From: Bacteroidales bacterium
Lineage (GTDB): Bacteria > Bacteroidota > Bacteroidia > Bacteroidales > UBA932
Reading direction: 5' to 3'
Assembly: GCA_017534745.1 (NCBI GenBank)
Contig: JAFXVX010000003.1
Location: 1-64,000 of the forward strand
DNA: 64,000 nt
Every line of letters begins with the position of its first letter. Position 1 is the stretch's first letter. This document shows, one piece after another, positions 61,256 to 64,000 of the stretch. The position numbers and the translations under genes were made by a program. The notes beneath the pieces were generated by a model. That model was not told the DNA's origin and did no database searches. It saw only the letters and a list, made by a program, of their open reading frames with translations.

Positions 61256-62588
61256 AGTGAAGAAAATACTTGTTCTGGCAGTTGCGCTGCTTCTCGGAGG
61301 AGCCGCCGCCCATGCTGAGGGCGACGGCACTTTCAGCGGCTATACCCCCTACTCCGTCTATGGTGTAGGCTTGCTGAACAGTGAGGGCTGTGCCTTCAAC
61401 GCATCGATGGGCGGGGTCGGCATCGCGACGCGGAACAAGCGCTTCATGAACTTCCTCAACCCCGCGTCCGTGACGGCAAGGGACACCCTGTCCTTCATGG
61501 CCGACTTCTCCGTCTCCGGCCGCTTCTCCTACTATGGCCAGGGCAATCTCAAATCAGCCCACAACACCTTTAACATCAACGATTTCGCCCTTTCGTTCCC
61601 CATCTATCGCTCCTCTGCGATGATGATAGGGATCGCCCCTTTCAGCAACGTTGGCTACGATTTCTCGACAACGACGACAGACCCCGTGAGGCTCGCCCTC
61701 CAGGGCGCCAGCACCGAGAGGGCAAAGGGCAACGGAGGCCTCTATCAGGTCTTCGCCGGGGCCGGCGTGACCTTCTGGAAGCGCCTGTCGATAGGGGCGG
61801 AATACATATTCTATTTCGGTAAAATCAGCCGCAAGGTGTCCATAGACTACGACGAGGCGGCAATGCTGGATCAGGAGAGCGGCTACACCATCCAGGCCCG
61901 TGCCCACGGCGCCAAGTTCGGTCTCCAGTACGAGCAGCCCATCGGCAAGAGGTCTTCACTGATCCTCGGCGCGACCTACAGGATGCAGGCGAGGATGAGA
62001 GGTCACCTGACCGACTATTCCTTCGCTTCCGACGGCTCTTCGACGGACACCCTCCGTTTCAAAGAGTACCTCATCCATAAGGACGCAAAACTGTTCCTCG
62101 GAGACGAAATAGGCGTCGGTGCTTCGTACAAGTACGGCGACATGCTCGTCTTCGAGTTCGATTACACCAGGTCCAACTGGAAGGCTTCCGGATTTTCCAA
62201 CACATCCACGGGCGTTTACAATGCCTTCTCCAACATCATCGACGAGAACAACGTATTCTCATCCGGCATCGCCCACTCCTTCCGTTTCGGCGCCGAATAC
62301 ACCCCGGGCCGCAACGATATCCGCTACTACTACAAGCGCTGTACATACCGCGCAGGAGCCTATTACACAACATCATACTACCGTTTCAACGACCGTCCGG
62401 TCAATTCATGGGGTATCACCTTCGGCGCGACCCTGCCGATCTTCAAGGCCTACAACGGCCTGACGCTCGGCGCCGAGGTCGGACAGTCCGGGACCAAGAA
62501 GGACGGAGGTATCCGGGAGACCTATTTCGGGCTCAACCTCGGGTTCAATATCTTTGATATATGGTTCCAGAAGCCACGTTACGAGTAG
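61248..62588 (+). CDS. Outer-membrane beta-barrel protein
   Basis: 446 residues with signal peptide (ILVLAVALLLGGAAAHAEG). The rest alternates aromatic and small residues in strands, with a FadL/OmpP1-like layout: YSVYGVGLLNSEG, ASMGGVGIATRN, NFLNPASVTARDTLSFMADFSVSG, IGIAPFSNVGYDF, GVTFWKRLSIGAEYIFYFGKISR, RFGAEYTPG. The C-terminal strand ends in aromatic residues near RYE. Coupled to coaX by an 8-bp overlap; this pairing with a following TPR gene recurs in Bacteroidetes. Transport substrate unknown. Confidence 0.75.
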   Translation: MDRVKKILVLAVALLLGGAAAHAEGDGTFSGYTPYSVYGVGLLNSEGCAFNASMGGVGIATRNKRFMNFLNPASVTARDTLSFMADFSVSGRFSYYGQGNLKSAHNTFNINDFALSFPIYRSSAMMIGIAPFSNVGYDFSTTTTDPVRLALQGASTERAKGNGGLYQVFAGAGVTFWKRLSIGAEYIFYFGKISRKVSIDYDEAAMLDQESGYTIQARAHGAKFGLQYEQPIGKRSSLILGATYRMQARMRGHLTDYSFASDGSSTDTLRFKEYLIHKDAKLFLGDEIGVGASYKYGDMLVFEFDYTRSNWKASGFSNTSTGVYNAFSNIIDENNVFSSGIAHSFRFGAEYTPGRNDIRYYYKRCTYRAGAYYTTSYYRFNDRPVNSWGITFGATLPIFKAYNGLTLGAEVGQSGTKKDGGIRETYFGLNLGFNIFDIWFQKPRYE

Positions 62589-62640
62589 TTAGCACGGTAT
62601 TTGAAAAACAGCCCCCACGATAAACTAAAACACCAGCGAT

Positions 62641-63978
62641 ATGAAAAAGTCAGTATTCTTCTTACTTGCCGCCGCCATTACGATTTTTGCCGGCAAGGAC
62701 GCTTTCGCTCAGGGAAAGTTCGGCCGCGACAGCGCGGAGTGCATAAAGTACCTCTCCTACTACCAGGAGTACTACAAGCAGAAAAATTATGATTCCGCCA
62801 TCCCCAACTGGAGGAAGGCCTATTCGATATGCCCTCCTACGGCGGCCCAGAAGATGTTTACCGAAGGATCGACCCTCCTGACAAGGGTTATCAGCAAGAC
62901 CAAGGACGCTGCCGAACGCGCCGCCGTGGTCGATACCCTCCTGGCCCTGCAGGACACCCGCCTGAAGTACTACCCGACCTACAAGGGAGCATCCCAGGCG
63001 CCCACCATCCTCAACAACAAGGGCACATATATCCTCAACTACAAGAGCGCCGACCAGAAGTACGTCTATGAGCAGATGACGGACATCATCAATAAGATCG
63101 GCTCAAAGGCCCGTCCGAACATCCTGTTCAATGCCATGCAGTCTTCGATCAACCTCTACAAGGACGGTAAGCTGTCCGCCGACGAGGTCATCGAGAACTA
63201 CAATAAGCTGACGGCCCTTCTCGACGAGGTCGAGCCCAAGACCGACGCCGAGGCTGAGGATTACAAGAAGGTGAAGGCCAACATCCAGAGTATCTTTGTC
63301 GAAAGCAAGGTCGCTTCCTGCGAGAACATCATCAAGATCTTCACCCCCCGCTACGAGGCGAATCCCAACGACCTCGCAGTCGTGACCAATATAGTGAAGC
63401 TGATGAGCTCCGCCGACAACTGCCTCGACAACGACCTCTATCTCAAGGCCGTGACTTCGATGCACAAGCTCGATCCTTCCTACAAGTCTGCCTACTTCCT
63501 CTACAAACTCAACGCTGCGCGCGACAACTACGCCGCCGCGATCCAGTACCTGCAGGATGCGATCAACTTTGAGGAGTCCGACGCCCAGACCGATTCCGAC
63601 TACTACCTCGAGATGGCGGTTTACGCCCTCAAGAACGGACAGAAGGCAAAGGCGTACGAGGCCGCGAGGAAGGCCGAGTCGCTCGCCGACAGCAACGACG
63701 GCAAGGCTTACATGCTTATGGGAGACATCTGGATGGGCACCGCCTGCGGCGGAAACGAAATCACCTCCAGAGCCAAGTACTGGGTGGCGGCCGACTACTA
63801 CATGAAGGCCAAGGCTGCCGATCCTTCGCTCGCCGATGATGCGTCCCGCAAGGCCGGCTCCTGCAGCGTTTACTACCCTGCTACCGCCGACGCTTTCATG
63901 TACGACCTCACCAACGGTCAGTCCTACACGGTTTCCTGCGGCGGTATGACCGCGACAACAACAGTCAGGACAAGGTAG
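62641..63978 (+). CDS. Exported TPR-repeat protein
   Basis: 445 residues; signal peptide MKKSVFFLLAAAITIFAGKDAFA. Helical repeats throughout, with clear TPR-like units: YYQEYYKQKNYDSAIPNWRKAYSIC near the start and NYAAAIQYLQDAINFEES, ALKNGQKAKAYEAARKAESLAD in the second half. The C-terminus is a short Thr-rich strand segment (SCGGMTATTTVRT). Third member of the coaX neighbourhood, 52 bp after the barrel protein. Periplasmic scaffold is likely; partner unknown. The window ends 22 bp later. Confidence 0.75.
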   Translation: MKKSVFFLLAAAITIFAGKDAFAQGKFGRDSAECIKYLSYYQEYYKQKNYDSAIPNWRKAYSICPPTAAQKMFTEGSTLLTRVISKTKDAAERAAVVDTLLALQDTRLKYYPTYKGASQAPTILNNKGTYILNYKSADQKYVYEQMTDIINKIGSKARPNILFNAMQSSINLYKDGKLSADEVIENYNKLTALLDEVEPKTDAEAEDYKKVKANIQSIFVESKVASCENIIKIFTPRYEANPNDLAVVTNIVKLMSSADNCLDNDLYLKAVTSMHKLDPSYKSAYFLYKLNAARDNYAAAIQYLQDAINFEESDAQTDSDYYLEMAVYALKNGQKAKAYEAARKAESLADSNDGKAYMLMGDIWMGTACGGNEITSRAKYWVAADYYMKAKAADPSLADDASRKAGSCSVYYPATADAFMYDLTNGQSYTVSCGGMTATTTVRTR

Positions 63979-64000
63979 TTTGAAAGCCCCGTCGAAAATA

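Noticed and set aside
1..64000. tRNA, rRNA and riboswitches
   Set aside because: All non-coding gaps are under 300 bp and none shows a cloverleaf, rRNA segment or known riboswitch core that I can recognise by eye.

Overview
The window reads as a chromosomal segment of a Bacteroidales bacterium. Direct support: a SusC/SusD pair, a fused SecDF, many short-signal lipoproteins with fimbrillin-like domains, promoters of the Bacteroidetes type (TTTG, about 19 bp, TAnnTTTG), weak Shine-Dalgarno sites, and the gene neighbourhood coaX / outer-membrane protein / TPR protein. Genus cannot be fixed from the sequence alone.

Region 1 (1-25.5 kb) is an accessory carbohydrate locus for a uronic-acid-containing glycan. 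A truncated GH39-like lipoprotein and a LacI regulator lie at the left edge. Two heparinase II/III-type lyase lipoproteins (1598-3496 and 15492-17375) flank a seven-gene minus-strand operon: susC, susD, an EEP-fold hydrolase, a PKD protein, a fimbrillin-like protein, an FN3 protein and a giant beta-helix protein. Next come two divergent catabolic operons. One carries a second LacI, an SDR fructuronate reductase (uxuB type) and mannonate dehydratase (uxuA). The other carries an SDR dehydrogenase, an Nramp-fold transporter lacking the metal ligands, a KDG-type PfkB kinase and a 6-phosphogluconate dehydrogenase. Together these suggest: surface binding and lysis of a polysaccharide, import, then conversion of uronates to KDG and KDPG. 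Near-identical TGTGTG/CACACA dyads sit just after the -7 boxes of susC and of the SDR operon, which suggests one shared repressor.

The catabolic block is bracketed by two copies of a 154-bp inverted-repeat element (17367-17520 and 25396-25549). A different short element occurs between uxuA and uxuB and again, as two oppositely oriented 61-bp dimers, inside the open reading frame of gnd.

Region 2 (25.5-43 kb) is housekeeping: DUF4153 membrane protein, secDF, dnaE, a periplasmic EEP hydrolase, a ThiL-like protein with altered active-site motifs, a poly-Ser DUF4923 protein, ruvA, pncB, glyS, folK, sufT, sufE, sufS.

Region 3 (43-50.3 kb) holds two membrane TPR proteins with cytoplasmic HTH ends, one divergent from a 46-residue microprotein plus a GLUG-repeat surface lipoprotein, and mnmG/ybeY. 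Region 4 (50.3-64 kb) is tonB, hflX, sdhB/sdhA (no cytochrome b gene beside them), an Ntn-type amidohydrolase, ruvB, mfd, coaX, an outer-membrane barrel protein and a TPR protein.

No rRNA, tRNA, transposase, prophage or CRISPR array was seen. No gap without a gene exceeds 300 bases.
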